Source: Clostridium sp. CAG:964 (GTDB lineage Bacteria; Bacillota; Clostridia; Oscillospirales; Acutalibacteraceae). Taken from it: 21,107 bases of DNA. The stretch is from assembly GCA_000435335.1 (NCBI GenBank), contig FR891337.1:1-21107 (forward strand), given 5' to 3'. The position numbers were made by a program, and so were the translations under genes. The notes beneath the pieces were generated by a model, which was not told where the DNA came from, did not search any database, and saw nothing but the letters and a program-made list of their open reading frames with translations. This document shows positions 1 to 6,638 of the stretch, piece by piece (positions within the stretch are counted from its first letter, which is position 1; every line of letters starts with the position of its first letter).

Positions 1-44
1 ATATAAGGGATGATTTTTATATATTTGCATCTTGAATTTGGAAT

Positions 45-80
45 ATCGCACTAGACATTGAATGTTTGGTGCGATTTTTT
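45..80 (+). terminator. Intrinsic terminator of a gene lying before the window
   Basis: A 7-bp perfect stem ATCGCAC (45-51) / GTGCGAT (69-75) is followed at once by a run of T (75-80). The inner bases can pair further. It lies just before the acetyltransferase gene and points the same way, so it probably ends an upstream plus-strand transcript. No clear promoter is visible between it and the next gene. Confidence 0.7.
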
Positions 81-103
81 ATATCTAAAAATAGGTGCAG
101 AAA

Positions 104-580
104 ATGAATGATTTAATTGAACTAAAACTAATTACAAAAGATGACGCAGAATGTTTGCACAAATTGCAGGTAAAGGCATTTATGCGATTATACGAAAAAT
201 ATCAGGATGATTCTACAAGCCCGGCTAAGGAAAGTCTTGAAAAAATAACGCAGAAGATTGTCGAGGATAACTCTGATTTTTATTTCATTTTGTTTAATGG
301 CGAAAAGGTCGGAGCTGTAAGAGTTAAATGGTATAATGGGGAAAATGTATATGAGAATGTAAATTGGATATCTCCTATTTTTGTTATTCCTAAGTTTCAA
401 AATAAAGGAATTGCAAGTAATGTAATAGAACGATTATTTGATATTTATCCAAAAACAATAGAATGGCGGTTAGATACCATCAAACAGGAAAAGAGAAATT
501 GTTATTTGTATGAAAAATGTGGATTTGTGAGAACCGGAGATGAAAAAGTTATAAATGAAAATATGACATTAATTATGTGA
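104..580 (+). CDS. GNAT family N-acetyltransferase
   Basis: This 158-residue protein has the length and fold signals of a GCN5-related N-acetyltransferase, which moves an acetyl group from acetyl-CoA to an amine. The acetyl-CoA binding motif A appears as VIPKFQNKGIA, with the Q99-x-x-G102-x-A104 signature after a hydrophobic beta strand. The C-terminal motif B is YEKCGFVRTG. The substrate cannot be told from sequence. The ATG at 104 is chosen over an in-frame GTG at 95 because AGGTG (93-97) is a ribosome site at good spacing from the ATG, and the GTG is part of it. The gene is visibly more AT-rich than the housekeeping genes to the right and is the only intact gene left of the broken cotJC, which fits accessory or mobile origin. 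The family call is firm; the role is unknown. Confidence 0.85.
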   Translation: MNDLIELKLITKDDAECLHKLQVKAFMRLYEKYQDDSTSPAKESLEKITQKIVEDNSDFYFILFNGEKVGAVRVKWYNGENVYENVNWISPIFVIPKFQNKGIASNVIERLFDIYPKTIEWRLDTIKQEKRNCYLYEKCGFVRTGDEKVINENMTLIM

Positions 581-599
581 AGAATTGCATTAAGGTGAG

Positions 600-797
600 G
601 TGATTTAAAAAGATGATTCCAAAACAGTCAGAAATCTTATTGTCAGAAATTTCTTAGAGATTAACAGTAAAGATTATGGCTTATGGGCAATGGGGAAGCT
701 TGCAAAGGTTTATAATGTGATTGCAAAGCTAAAGCTACCATTGGATTTAATATTTGTTTATTACAACTTATGCAGCCAAACGAATTGGCACATTTAG
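600..797 (+). pseudogene. Degenerate small gene running into the cotJC junction
   Basis: From 609 a frame stays open for about 60 codons (stop at 795-797) and reads like real protein, for example LEINSKDYGLWAMGKLAKVY. It has no usable start. Just upstream, GTG at 600 is in frame but followed by ATT and then a TAA at 606-608, so a single base change would restore a start near a purine-rich ribosome site (592-599). A different frame gives a 14-codon peptide from ATG 613. I do not recognise the family. The protein-like stretch ends almost exactly where cotJC similarity begins (about 779-782), as if an unrelated gene had been joined to cotJC there. It could also be chance non-coding sequence. Confidence 0.3.
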
Positions 798-1222
798 AAA
801 TGGTGGGTTCTATTGTGCACCAATTAACAAGAAATATGACACCAGAGGAAATTGAAAAAGCCGGACTGCAAACCTACTTTGTTGACCACACCAGTGCCGT
901 ATACCCGGCGGCCGCCAATGGCACACCTTTTACCGCAGCGTACTTGCAATGTAAAGGTGACCCAATAACAGACCTTCACGAGAATCTTGCTGCCGAGCAA
1001 AAGGCACGCACCACCTATGATAATATTTTAAGATTTTGTGATGATCCGGATGTTATTAACCCTATTAGATTTTTAAGAGAACGAGAAGTTGTACATTATC
1101 AGAGATTCGGTGAAGCTCTTCGCATGCTGACTGATAAGCTGGACAGCAAGAATTTCTATGCATTTAATCCAAGCTTTGATAAGTGCGGTAAAAAATGTGA
1201 CAAAAACAAAAAGCAAATGTAA
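770..1222 (+). CDS. cotJC: CotJC-like spore-coat manganese catalase, N-terminal part missing
   Basis: The product resembles the C-terminal two-thirds of CotJC, an inner spore-coat protein of the manganese catalase (ferritin-like) family. It keeps E5-x2-H8 in ELAHLE, E76 in AAEQKAR and H109 in REREVVHYQRFGE, equivalent to four of the dimanganese ligands. Full-length CotJC is about 190 residues and supplies one more ligand Glu from its N-terminal helix. About 60 residues are absent here, and similarity starts abruptly at GAA 782. The ATG at 770 has no ribosome site before it, so it is probably not a true start. The remaining frame has no stops and is well conserved, which argues against long decay. 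The Cys/Lys-rich tail (C139, C143) looks lineage-specific. A strong terminator follows at 1366. It is either a fresh pseudogene or the 3' exon-like part of a gene interrupted by a mobile element. Confidence 0.75.
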   Translation: MQPNELAHLEMVGSIVHQLTRNMTPEEIEKAGLQTYFVDHTSAVYPAAANGTPFTAAYLQCKGDPITDLHENLAAEQKARTTYDNILRFCDDPDVINPIRFLREREVVHYQRFGEALRMLTDKLDSKNFYAFNPSFDKCGKKCDKNKKQM

Positions 1223-1281
1223 TATAAAATCACAATACAAATAATCTCTATCATACACAGAACACTATAGCAACAAGCAGA

Positions 1282-1306
1282 GTTGGTATTTACAGGAAAT
1301 ATCAAC
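1282..1306 (+). other. Stem-loop after cotJC
   Basis: A 10-bp inverted repeat GTTGGTATTT (1282-1291) / AAATATCAAC (1297-1306), with one G-U pair and a 5-base loop, lies between the cotJC stop and its terminator. It has no T run. It may be a 3' UTR structure or a protein binding site. Confidence 0.4.
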
Positions 1307-1320
1307 CTATGAATTATGCA

Positions 1321-1338
1321 AACTAAAGAAATTTAGTT
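1321..1338 (+). other. GNRA-loop hairpin after cotJC
   Basis: The perfect 7-bp stem AACTAAA / TTTAGTT closes a GAAA tetraloop (1328-1331), a very stable RNA loop type. It sits 15 bases after the stem-loop at 1282-1306 and 27 bases before the terminator, giving three hairpins in a row. Function unknown. Confidence 0.35.
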
Positions 1339-1365
1339 AAACCGCAAAATTAAATAAATGATAAC

Positions 1366-1402
1366 AACCGGCAACAATCTTTTAAACTGTTGCCGGTTTT
1401 GT
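1366..1402 (+). terminator. Intrinsic terminator of cotJC
   Basis: An 11-bp perfect stem AACCGGCAACA (1366-1376) / TGTTGCCGGTT (1388-1398) with an 11-base loop is followed by a T-rich tract. On the minus strand the tract after the stem is less T-rich, so it mainly serves the plus strand, although it could also help stop the convergent recombinase transcript. Confidence 0.8.
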
Positions 1403-1521
1403 GTTTAATAGAACTTGTGAAAATAATGTGTGCACCAAAAAAGCAATCTACATACTTTTCAAAAAAACGATTAATGAATTTCCGGAGCAATCAAGGAGAA
1501 ATGTTCCAATATTTAAGTCAA

Positions 1522-3090
1522 TTATTCTAATTGTGGCAGCTTTGGATATATGGTAATTATTAAGCTGTTGCATTTTTTTGAGGACTTTATGTATTTATAT
1601 TTTGAATATTCAATTTTTTCTGCCAAAAGCTTTAGCATTTCATTTCGCTTGGCGGGACTTTTAATTTTATAATAAGCGGTTGCTATGGAGCTGGGCTCCA
1701 CACAAATTTCAAAATTGCTGCTGTTTTTGTTAGTCGGAGCAGATTTGCTTTTTAGCCTTTCTATGGTATTTAAAATAATCTTTTTTTCTGCGTTTGCAGA
1801 ACATAATCTTTCCTTAAAAATATCTGTTGTGTATAATCCATTTTCATATGCATCATATATTTTTGAGATTTTATTGCTTATCTTCTTTAGGCTTGTATTG
1901 CATTGGTTTAAAATTTCTCTATTGTTATGACGGCACTCACGGTTGGTGCTTTCTATGTGCTTGTTGTTTTGCTTGATTTTATAACCGGTAAGCCACTTGC
2001 TTAGTGCGCCAACTATAGCATTTTCTATAATAGAAAGGTCACTGCTTGTGTTGGTGCATTTGCTGTTAGGGCATATAAGCGAAGTGCATTCCTTGCCCTT
2101 GTGAGGTCTTCTTTGCATTAACCCGCCGCATTCCTTGCAAAGCAATAAGCCTGCCAGCGGATTTTTTATTGTTTTTGATTTTGGACAGGTGCTTGACATA
2201 TTTTTGCTTTTCCTTTGTTGTACAAGCTCAAGGGTGGCTTTATCAATAATTGCAGGGTGTATTCCTTTATATACTGAAGCATATTTGTTTCTTGCCCTTG
2301 TTACAACAAATTTACCGTTTTTAAAGCTTTTGTTCTGCGGGCGTTGTCCCCAACAAATTTTTCCGGAGTAAACAGGATTATTTAGAATATCCCTTATGCT
2401 GGAGGCTGACCATTCAGATTTTCCGGTGGCCGTTTTTATACCCATATTGTGTAAACGCTTTGCGATTTCACTGTATCCCACGCTTACACCGTCAACACCA
2501 TATGCATACCATTTAAATATCAGCCTTACTGTTTCGGCCTGCTGCGGGTTCGGCTCAAGCGTGTACCCCTTTTCAGCCTTCAGCTTAATTTTTATATATC
2601 CGTATGGTGGCTTGTTGCCTATGAACTTACCCTCTTTTACAGACTGTAGTCGTCCTGCCTGCAGGCGGCGGTTAATGGTTTTGTATTCACGCCTTGACAT
2701 AAATAATCCAAATTCAAAATATTCCTCGTCAAACTCGTTGTTCGGGTTATATGTTTTTTGCGGAGTAATTATAAGTGTATTGGAATATTTAAAGGCTTGT
2801 GCTACTATGCCTTGGTCAATGGTGTCGCCTCTGGCAAGTCTTTCAATTTCCATAACCAGCACGCCCTTGTACCTGTTGTGCTCAACAGCATAAAGCAGCT
2901 GCTGCATTACTGGTCTTGCAGAGATTGTTTCACCGGACACAATCTCTTTGTATATTTCAGTAATATCTAAGCTGTTACGCCTCGCATATTCCATAAGCAC
3001 AGCACTGTGTCTGCTGAGAGTTTCAAGCTCTCCCTGTGCTTCCAATTCAGCGTCAGCCCTTGATTTTCGCAGATATATTGCATAGCCCAT
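1522..3090 (-). CDS. Large serine site-specific recombinase
   Basis: This 522-residue protein belongs to the large serine recombinases (TnpX, SpoIVCA and phiC31 integrase type), which cut, exchange and rejoin DNA at short att sites through a phosphoserine intermediate. The N-terminal resolvase domain (about 1-145) carries YLRKSRAD with the nucleophile S10, then SGETISARPVM and ERLARGD with the catalytic arginines. The Recombinase domain (about 155-270) begins with NKPPYGY. A zinc ribbon follows with C318-x2-C321 and C340-x4-C345. The tail (about 370-500) is charged and probably coiled-coil. The ATG at 3090 has AAAGGG 10 bases upstream on its own strand. The gene is complete with all catalytic residues, so it is probably active. 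It converges on the cotJC fragment and diverges from a 59-codon gene. No phage structural gene is nearby. Confidence 0.93.
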   Translation of the reverse strand: MGYAIYLRKSRADAELEAQGELETLSRHSAVLMEYARRNSLDITEIYKEIVSGETISARPVMQQLLYAVEHNRYKGVLVMEIERLARGDTIDQGIVAQAFKYSNTLIITPQKTYNPNNEFDEEYFEFGLFMSRREYKTINRRLQAGRLQSVKEGKFIGNKPPYGYIKIKLKAEKGYTLEPNPQQAETVRLIFKWYAYGVDGVSVGYSEIAKRLHNMGIKTATGKSEWSASSIRDILNNPVYSGKICWGQRPQNKSFKNGKFVVTRARNKYASVYKGIHPAIIDKATLELVQQRKSKNMSSTCPKSKTIKNPLAGLLLCKECGGLMQRRPHKGKECTSLICPNSKCTNTSSDLSIIENAIVGALSKWLTGYKIKQNNKHIESTNRECRHNNREILNQCNTSLKKISNKISKIYDAYENGLYTTDIFKERLCSANAEKKIILNTIERLKSKSAPTNKNSSNFEICVEPSSIATAYYKIKSPAKRNEMLKLLAEKIEYSKYKYIKSSKKCNSLIITIYPKLPQLE

Positions 3091-3138
3091 CTGTATCCAT
3101 CCCTTTTAGAGTTTTATCTATTAAAATATATATAGCCT

Positions 3139-3172
3139 GTTGCTTTTATATGAATATAAGCTAATAAGCAAC
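3139..3172. promoter_or_regulatory. Nested inverted repeats in the divergent recombinase promoter region
   Basis: Between the divergent starts at 3090 and 3200 there is an outer inverted repeat GTTGCTT (3139-3145) / AAGCAAC (3166-3172). Inside it sits a second one, TTATAT (3146-3151) / ATATAA (3154-3159). The position suits an operator for the recombinase or the small gene, or a recombinase att core. Which of these it is cannot be told by eye. Confidence 0.4.
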
Positions 3173-3199
3173 ATAAATATTATTGTAGAGGTGGCATTT

Positions 3200-3379
3200 A
3201 TGGCAATAGTCAAGGAATACCGAATTGGTGAAGCTGTGGTTCAAATTGATGACAGCTATATTGTTAAGACACAGGCGGAGATTGATAAAATAATTGAGAG
3301 CTGCGGCATAGCTTGGACAGAGGCTCTCTTAGAAAGCAATGAAGAGCCTGAAAAATCAAGCAACAGCGATTTATTGTAG
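3200..3379 (+). CDS. Small hypothetical protein divergent from the recombinase
   Basis: The product has 59 residues, starting MAIVKEYRIGEAVVQIDD and ending in an acidic, Ser-rich tail. A longer reading from ATG 3140 is possible, but ATG 3200 has GAGGTGG (3188-3194) at proper spacing, and the extra 20 residues would lie over the inverted repeats of the promoter region. I do not recognise the family. It has a beta-like first half (two short hydrophobic strands), a helical middle (TQAEIDKIIESCG) and no membrane segment. It begins about 110 bases from the recombinase start in the opposite direction and 60 bases before the YlmC/YmxH gene, with which it is probably co-transcribed. A small partner of the recombinase is possible only by position. 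Reality of the gene is supported by its ribosome site and protein-like composition. Confidence 0.6.
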   Translation: MAIVKEYRIGEAVVQIDDSYIVKTQAEIDKIIESCGIAWTEALLESNEEPEKSSNSDLL

Positions 3380-3438
3380 ACAGCTTTGTGAATAATGCTT
3401 GCTTGTACTTATCTGAATAAAGAAACGAGGTAGAGCAT

Positions 3439-3720
3439 ATGGTGTGCAAGGTGTGCGATTTACGCCATAAAGAGGTAATAAACGCAAAGGACGGCTGCAG
3501 GCTTGGCTTTGTAGATGATATTGAAATTAATATTAAAGACGCTACTGTTGTATCTTTAGTTATATATGGCAGACTTCGATGCTTCGGCTTGCTGGGCAGG
3601 GAAGATGATATAATTATAAGCTGGAGCTGTATAGAGCTGATAGGCGAGGACACAATATTGGTTAATTTTAACTTTCAGAATAAAAGGAAAAAACCGTTTA
3701 GAGGGATTTTTAAAAATTAA
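3439..3720 (+). CDS. YlmC/YmxH family sporulation protein (PRC-barrel)
   Basis: This 93-residue protein matches the YlmC/YmxH family, short PRC-barrel-like proteins found in endospore formers and linked to sporulation, with no defined biochemical role. Visible family features are the start MVCKVCDLRHKEVINAKDG, the segment GCRLGFVDDIEI, and the beta-strand pair VVSLVIYG with a downstream I-x-W segment (IIISWSCIELIGED). The basic C-terminal tail ends in KKPFRGIFKN. The ATG at 3439 has GAGG at 3427-3430. It lies 59 bases after the 59-codon gene and reads away from the recombinase. It is a second sporulation-related gene close to the cotJC fragment, although the two families are not usually an operon. 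Confidence 0.85.
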   Translation: MVCKVCDLRHKEVINAKDGCRLGFVDDIEINIKDATVVSLVIYGRLRCFGLLGREDDIIISWSCIELIGEDTILVNFNFQNKRKKPFRGIFKN

Positions 3721-3727
3721 GTACAAG

Positions 3728-3758
3728 AAATATAAAAAGCAAGAGATTTTTTATATTT
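3728..3758 (+). terminator. Weak AT-only hairpin after the YlmC/YmxH gene
   Basis: AAATATAAAAA (3728-3738) and TTTTTATATTT (3748-3758) form an 11-bp perfect stem with a 9-base loop, 8 bases after the YlmC/YmxH stop. It holds only A-T pairs, so termination would be weak. The rest of the 346-base gap to 4067 has no gene of normal size. It holds a promoter-like site, a strong terminator and a second promoter, listed separately. Confidence 0.35.
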
Positions 3759-3862
3759 AACGAGGATTAAATAATACGGCTTTAGCGGTTGCCTTGAATA
3801 TACCGTTCTGAAAATATTTTACATATTATATAGCAAAAGCTGCTTATATTTGCTAATTCCTT

Positions 3863-3893
3863 TTAACTGTAGAGGGCTGCTTGGAAGTATAAT
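3863..3893 (+). promoter_or_regulatory. Promoter-like site in the 3721-4066 gap
   Basis: A perfect -10 hexamer TATAAT lies at 3888-3893. The best -35 candidate is TTAACT at 3863-3868, at a long 19-base spacing. If used, it would make a transcript of about 90 bases ending at the terminator at 3943-3986. Weak evidence. Confidence 0.3.
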
Positions 3894-3942
3894 AAGAAAG
3901 CGATATAAGAAAATACGCGGTATGAAAAACAAGTGGTTTGCT

Positions 3943-3990
3943 ATTCCTGCGTAGGCAGATTTTTCTGCTTATGCAGGAATTTTATTTAAT
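3943..3990 (+). terminator. Strong intrinsic terminator with 16-bp stem
   Basis: A 16-bp stem pairs 3943-3958 with 3965-3980, including two G-U pairs, around the loop ATTTTT. It is followed by TTTTATTT. It lies about 220 bases after the YlmC/YmxH stop and just before the promoter at 4003, so it separates two transcription units. A 10-codon frame (ATG 3922, MKNKWFAIPA, stop in the stem) leads into it. Confidence 0.75.
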
Positions 3991-4002
3991 AGTGGCAAAA
4001 CC

Positions 4003-4031
4003 TTGTATTAATTTATACTTTGAGTTATAAT
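4003..4031 (+). promoter_or_regulatory. SigA-type promoter for the membrane protein-pyrC-pyrF unit
   Basis: TTGTAT (4003-4008), a 17-base spacer and a perfect TATAAT (4026-4031) precede the ATG at 4067 by about 35 bases. It follows directly after a strong terminator. No other promoter is seen before pyrC, so it probably drives all three genes. Confidence 0.65.
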
Positions 4032-4066
4032 AAAAAACATAATAGGGCAGCAAAGGACGGAAATAA

Positions 4067-5347
4067 ATGAATAAAACAGCTAAGCTTACTGCCGTTGTTA
4101 TTGCAGTAATAACCGTAATATCTTGTTATACTCTGTGTGCGTTTGCAGAGAATGTTTATGCTAATATTGACAGTGCAAAGGTTAGTGTAGACATACCGGA
4201 CAATTTCTCTGTTACAAATGCTGAAATTAATTCAGAGGGCGTTTTGCGGTACAATGCTTCTGCACAAACAGCTGACGCCAAGCAAACCTTACACATAACC
4301 TCAGAAAAAACAGAAAAAGCCCAAGAGCTTTTTAATTTTAAATATCTTTCAAAAGATGAAATTGACAATGAGCTAAGCAGTGTAAAAAACGGGACAAGCA
4401 CGCTAACAGACAAAAGCTATAAAAGCGTTACCGGAGCTTCATATAAAGAGGACAGCAGCTGTATAATTTTTATGCTGTACAACTCCGCTATTAGCGGCAG
4501 CAAAACAATAAGCACAGCCACAGCGTATACGGTAGTAAACGGAGAACTGGTTACCGTTACATATTCATCAAGTGCCGGCAGTCTTACAGTTGCTCAAAAG
4601 GGTGATTTTAACAGTATTGTAAACAGTATCAAGGTAAAAACTCTGTTGGCTAAGCCGAAAAGCATTGATATAGCTGGCACCTTTGGCACAGTGTTTTCTA
4701 CAATGCTGTTTTTAGGTGTTGCTATCATAATCTTAGTGGTATCATATTATATTAAAAACAGAAATGTTAAAAGTAATCCTAAAAACCGATGCGCCGACAA
4801 ATATTACGACGAGCTTATCAGCGAGGGAATTATGGGCGACGGTAAGGTGCAAAGTGTGCCTAAACGCAAAAAGACAAGAACAGCAGGCAACAGTGCCGAT
4901 GTTATATCTGCCGCTATTAAAGAAAGCAACAAACAGCCTAGCATTATTGATGATGACTGGGAGGAAATGGACTTAGACGCTCTGTTTAATGTTCCACGGC
5001 TTCAGACCGAAGAAACCAATTCCTTTGAGGATAACCTAAATGAAATTGAAAGCAAAAGAATATCGGAGCAAAAAAAAGCAGCGTCACAAAATCGGACGCA
5101 GGAGGAATACGAAACCGACCGTGCCGAGTCTGCAAAGCGTTATGCTAAGCTTTATATAGGCTCTGATGTTGAGCACAAAACCGACAGCGAAAAAAGAAGA
5201 AGCTCAAGCAGAGATTCATCAAGAAAACGGCGAACATCGGGTAAGAATAAATCTGCCGGAGCACGCAGCGGCAGTACACGCAGAAGAATGCACGACAATG
5301 TTGTCGATGATTTTGAGCTTGACAGCTATTGGGATAAGTATAGGTAA
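4067..5347 (+). CDS. Secreted/membrane-anchored protein of unknown function
   Basis: I do not recognise this 426-residue protein as a named family. It begins with a signal peptide (about 1-27, likely cut after AFA). An extracellular domain of about 175 residues follows: it starts with VDIPDNF and ends with FNSIVNSIKVKT, a pattern seen in Mog1/PsbP-like folds (inference only). One membrane helix lies at about 207-228, followed by positive residues, so the tail is cytoplasmic. The tail (about 200 residues) is acidic with WEEMDLDALF near 303, then very basic and Ser/Arg-rich (RRSSSRDSSRKRR) and looks disordered. A purine-rich ribosome site AAAGGACGG precedes ATG 4067. It is the first gene of a unit with pyrC and pyrF, with only 11 bases before pyrC. 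Confidence 0.8.
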   Translation: MNKTAKLTAVVIAVITVISCYTLCAFAENVYANIDSAKVSVDIPDNFSVTNAEINSEGVLRYNASAQTADAKQTLHITSEKTEKAQELFNFKYLSKDEIDNELSSVKNGTSTLTDKSYKSVTGASYKEDSSCIIFMLYNSAISGSKTISTATAYTVVNGELVTVTYSSSAGSLTVAQKGDFNSIVNSIKVKTLLAKPKSIDIAGTFGTVFSTMLFLGVAIIILVVSYYIKNRNVKSNPKNRCADKYYDELISEGIMGDGKVQSVPKRKKTRTAGNSADVISAAIKESNKQPSIIDDDWEEMDLDALFNVPRLQTEETNSFEDNLNEIESKRISEQKKAASQNRTQEEYETDRAESAKRYAKLYIGSDVEHKTDSEKRRSSSRDSSRKRRTSGKNKSAGARSGSTRRRMHDNVVDDFELDSYWDKYR

Positions 5348-5358
5348 GGAGGTATAAA

Positions 5359-6627
5359 TTGAGTACATTATTTATAAAAAACGCTAGGGTTATCGACCCG
5401 GAAAACAATATAGATGAAAAATTGAATATTTTTGTAGATAACGGCAAAATTGCCGAGGTAAGCAAGAATATTCACAGTGCAGATGTTGAAATCGACGCAG
5501 ACGGTATGGCTGCTGCACCGGGGCTTGTAGATATGCATGTACATTTGCGTGACCCGGGCTTTACAGAAAAAGAGGACATTATTACCGGATGTAATGCGGC
5601 TGCAGCAGGCGGTGTAACCAGTCTGCTTGCTATGCCTAATACAAACCCTGTTGTAGATAATACCGAGGTTGTGGAGTATATTAAAAATAAGGCTGCAAAT
5701 GCAAGGGCAAGAGTGTATATTGCCGCCGCAGTAACCAAAGGACTTAAAAGTATAGAACCAACTGATATTGAGGCTCTCTCAAAGGCAGGGGTTATAGCTC
5801 TGTCTGATGACGGAAGACCGGTTGAAAACACAAAATATATGGCACAGGCAATGATAAAGGCGCCAAAAAATAATATGTGCGTTGTAGCCCATTGTGAGGA
5901 TTTATATTTAGCCGACGGCGGAAAAATAAACGAGGGCGAGGTAAGCCAAAAGCTTGGTGTTAAGGGTATTCCTGCTGCTGCAGAGGATACAGGTACAGCC
6001 AGAGAAATTGCGCTTGCCGCCGCATACAATGTTCCTATACACATTTGCCATGTCAGCACAAAAACCTCCGTTGCACTTGTGAGAGATGCAAAGGCAAGAG
6101 GAGTTAAGGTCACGGCTGAAACAGCACCTCACTATTTTTCACTGACACAGCAGTCGCTTCTTGCAAAAGACGCTGACTTTAGAATGAACCCACCACTGCG
6201 GTGTGAAGACGATGTAAAGGCAATTATCTGCGGCTTGCAGGACGGTACGCTTGACGCTATTGCAACAGACCATGCACCCCATACACCGCAGGAAAAAGCA
6301 GACTTTGAAAAAGCTCCTAACGGCTCTATAGGTATGGAAACCTCACTTGCAGCAGGTATAACCTACCTGGTTAATAAGGGCTTGCTTTCACTGCCGCAGC
6401 TTATAAACAAGATGTCTTTGGCACCTGCAAAAATTCTTAATATTCCGGCAGGAAGCTTGTCTGTAGGCGAAAATGCGGATATTGTAATTTTTGACCCAAA
6501 CGAAGAGTTTACAGTTGATGTTAATAAGCTTCACGGTAAGTCAAAAAATACCCCGTTTAAGGGTATGAAGCTTTATGGTAAGGTTAAATATACCGTACTT
6601 AACGGTAATATAGTATATAAAGATTAA
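5359..6627 (+). CDS. pyrC: Dihydroorotase
   Basis: PyrC closes N-carbamoyl-aspartate to dihydroorotate, the third step of pyrimidine synthesis, in the cytoplasm. The 422-residue length and motifs are those of class I (amidohydrolase-fold) bacterial dihydroorotases. The metal-binding HVHLRDPG starts at H60, followed by MPNTNPVVDN, then AHCED and HICHVSTKTS with further metal-ligand histidines, and ATDHAPH with the catalytic D304. The start is TTG 5359, since AAGGAGG (5346-5352) lies 6 bases before it and the next in-frame methionines fall inside the conserved domain. The gene starts 11 bases after the membrane-protein gene and ends 11 bases before pyrF. No PyrR-type attenuator is visible, as there is no room for one. 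All key residues are present, so it should be active. Confidence 0.97.
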   Translation: MSTLFIKNARVIDPENNIDEKLNIFVDNGKIAEVSKNIHSADVEIDADGMAAAPGLVDMHVHLRDPGFTEKEDIITGCNAAAAGGVTSLLAMPNTNPVVDNTEVVEYIKNKAANARARVYIAAAVTKGLKSIEPTDIEALSKAGVIALSDDGRPVENTKYMAQAMIKAPKNNMCVVAHCEDLYLADGGKINEGEVSQKLGVKGIPAAAEDTGTAREIALAAAYNVPIHICHVSTKTSVALVRDAKARGVKVTAETAPHYFSLTQQSLLAKDADFRMNPPLRCEDDVKAIICGLQDGTLDAIATDHAPHTPQEKADFEKAPNGSIGMETSLAAGITYLVNKGLLSLPQLINKMSLAPAKILNIPAGSLSVGENADIVIFDPNEEFTVDVNKLHGKSKNTPFKGMKLYGKVKYTVLNGNIVYKD

Positions 6628-6638
6628 CGGAGGATATT

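Noticed and set aside
2396..2893. Plus-strand open frame (165 codons) inside the recombinase gene
   Set aside because: It is the opposite strand of the conserved recombinase domain; composition and lack of a ribosome site mark it as a shadow.
1400..3199. Recombinase region considered as a complete phage or transposon
   Set aside because: No structural, replication or cargo genes and no terminal inverted repeats were found; only the recombinase and a small gene are present.
5340..5360. PyrR-binding attenuator before pyrC
   Set aside because: Only 11 bases separate pyrC from the gene before it, so there is no space for the anti-terminator and terminator structure.
5472..6113. Minus-strand open frame (213 codons) over pyrC
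   Set aside because: It is Ala/Ser/Thr-rich antisense of the pyrC coding sequence, with no homology visible and no start signals.
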